Below are positions 62,882 to 64,000 of a stretch of 64,000 bases of DNA, piece after piece. Source of the DNA: Bog-756 sp963837805 (GTDB lineage: Bacteria > Actinomycetota > Acidimicrobiia > Acidimicrobiales > RAAP-2); contig CAWIOU010000014.1 in the NCBI GenBank assembly GCA_963837805.1, forward strand, positions 496,001 to 560,000. The letters are read 5' to 3'. The translations under genes were made by a program, and so were the position numbers. The notes below the pieces were generated by a model. The model was not told where the DNA came from. It was given only the letters and a program-made list of their open reading frames with translations, and did no database searches. Each line of letters begins with the position of its first letter. The first letter of the stretch is position 1.

Positions 62882-63486
62882 CTGGTCGTACTATCAGGAA
62901 TTAGGCTTGCTGAAATTAGATGGCATGGTTCTCGTAGCGCTTTCTGGAACTATGAAGATGTATTGAGAAGCAATGGTAACTCAAATGCCATAGCGATGGT
63001 CGGGCGGAATTGGTTCTCATCGAGGTCCCGATGCGAATGTTGCCGCTATTCACAGGGCATAACAACCCACGGATACTTGATTACCTCGCTTCGTCGACGA
63101 GCGGCCGTTATACCATTCGGTCGGTGTCTGCCGAAGCCGGATCACGGCGTACCGGATGCATCAGACCTTGGTGGTGCGGATTGGACATGCAGGCCATAGA
63201 GCTCGAACCAGAGCTGCCAGGAACTTCGGGTAGCCACCTAATTCTGCCTCCTCTGACCGGACCCCTCGATCGGACCACCCGCTTCACCAGCTGTAGATGG
63301 TGGGTGGGTGACTATAGCCCGGGGCAACTGGAGCTACACAATCGCCGAATCAGAACCTCGGTGCCTCAACTGGCCTCCTCAACGAGAGTGGATAGCACCG
63401 ACCACGAAGTCCCCGAGTCCCGTTTGGAACCTCCAGACGGACTTCAGCTCGACAAGCACCGCCCTTGCGTTCTGCGTGGATCGTCC
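62882..63486. other. Region without recognisable gene
   Basis: About 600 bases between two glycosyltransferase remnants, AT-richer around 62900-63000. Open frames on both strands lack ribosome-binding sites and family features. May be eroded coding sequence. Confidence 0.4.
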
Positions 63487-64000
63487 TCATGACGCGGATG
63501 CCGTCGGAGTATGCGTTGAGATTGCTCGCACCGGAGTGGCGTCTCGGTCGGCACCGTCGACCTCTCCAGCCTCGAGTTCGAAAACAGAGAGACAATCGCG
63601 ACGACTTATGTCGGACCTTCCCGCCCCTGGCGGGAATCGGGAGCCCTTGGCAAAATCGGCTTCCACCTTCAGCGCGTTGACGAAACGTGGGATCTCAGCC
63701 GATCGTTCGATCCATCGGCATCGAACATCACGATGAAATCTCCTGTTGCCACCCGCAAATCCACAGGTCAGGGCATTGCCTTTACCCTTGCGCGACTGAC
63801 CGATGATCGTGACGTCGGGTCGCAATCTACGAGTGACCTCCGCTGTGCCGTCAGTCGAGTCACCGTCCACGAGGATCATCTCGTACGAGTCTCGTGGTAA
63901 TCCCGGTAATACATAAGGGAGATTTTTCGCTTCGTCCTTGGCCGGAATCACGACACCGTAGGCTCCGGTTTGCGCTGCCCAAGGTTGACTACGGCCGCGG
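63487..64000 (-). pseudogene. GT2 glycosyltransferase, disrupted, continuing beyond the window
   Basis: Open from the right edge: VVIPAKDEAKNLPYVLPGLP, MILVDGDSTDGTAEVTRRL, then KGKGNALTCGFA. The next stretch is out of frame: the correct reading (VATGDFIVMFDADGS, with the DAD metal motif) is one base off, and the original frame returns at AEIPRFVNALKVEADFAKGS. One extra and one missing base about 60 bases apart compensate each other. After SDISR the similarity ends, so the 3' part is lost. The 5' end lies outside. Confidence 0.65.

Noticed and set aside
63010..63492. 160-codon open frame between glycosyltransferase remnants
   Set aside because: No start signal and no family features; probably noise or eroded sequence.

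Overview
The window looks like chromosomal DNA from a high-GC, Gram-positive-type actinobacterium, most likely class Acidimicrobiia or a close uncultured relative. Supporting signs are the strongly GC-biased codons, the tad-type pilus locus, the 42-residue 'GYWLVASDGG..FSFGDA..YGSTG' repeats, a 'GWWLASDGRWYPP' N-terminal tag and a DUF2510-type tail, all typical of that group. No rRNA, tRNA, CRISPR array or intact insertion sequence was seen.

Region by region. Positions 1-9362 (minus strand) hold one tightly overlapping tad/Flp pilus operon: lipoprotein, secreted protein, SAF/CpaB-like protein, CpaE-like ATPase, TadA, TadB, TadC, Flp-like pilin, three TadE/TadG-like pseudopilins and a LysM membrane protein that runs off the left edge. 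Positions 9866-30636 are mixed core genes: EttA, threonine aldolase, a DEDDh/GIY-YIG nuclease, TrpD, an acyl-CoA dehydrogenase, SDR, P450 and cupin group, a peptidoglycan amidase, Smr protein, universal stress protein, GH1 glucosidase and an inositol-phosphatase-like enzyme. Among them is an orphan mobile-mystery-protein-A regulator with twin palindromic operators. Positions 30785-37569 are an envelope region. Two convergent repeat proteins (an amidase and a DUF4397 protein) are followed by a long structured leader and a three-gene operon of small TasA/SipW-type and Ig-like exported proteins. Positions 37550-44913 carry membrane, esterase, sulfatase and DinB-type genes. Positions 45280-64000 are an exopolysaccharide island: two TupA-like ATP-grasp proteins, a Wzx-type flippase, three GT4 glycosyltransferases, a GT-C-like protein, an O-methyltransferase, a GH5 glucanase and a large membrane protein. 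They are interspersed with broken glycosyltransferases, a serine-recombinase remnant, a GH3/GH5 chimeric remnant and a small inverted-repeat element.

Five otherwise good genes are each split by what can be repaired as a one-base insertion. In one of them the exact 126-bp repeat period locates the extra base. This suggests either indel errors in the assembly or recent decay, and such genes are annotated here as single frameshifted CDSs. The right end (57-64 kb) is much more degraded and partly AT-richer, like an accessory island.

Functionally, much of the window concerns the cell surface: pilus assembly, wall remodelling by amidases and LysM, secreted fibre-like proteins, and polysaccharide synthesis with matching hydrolases. 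All identifications are from motif recognition by eye; no database search was run.
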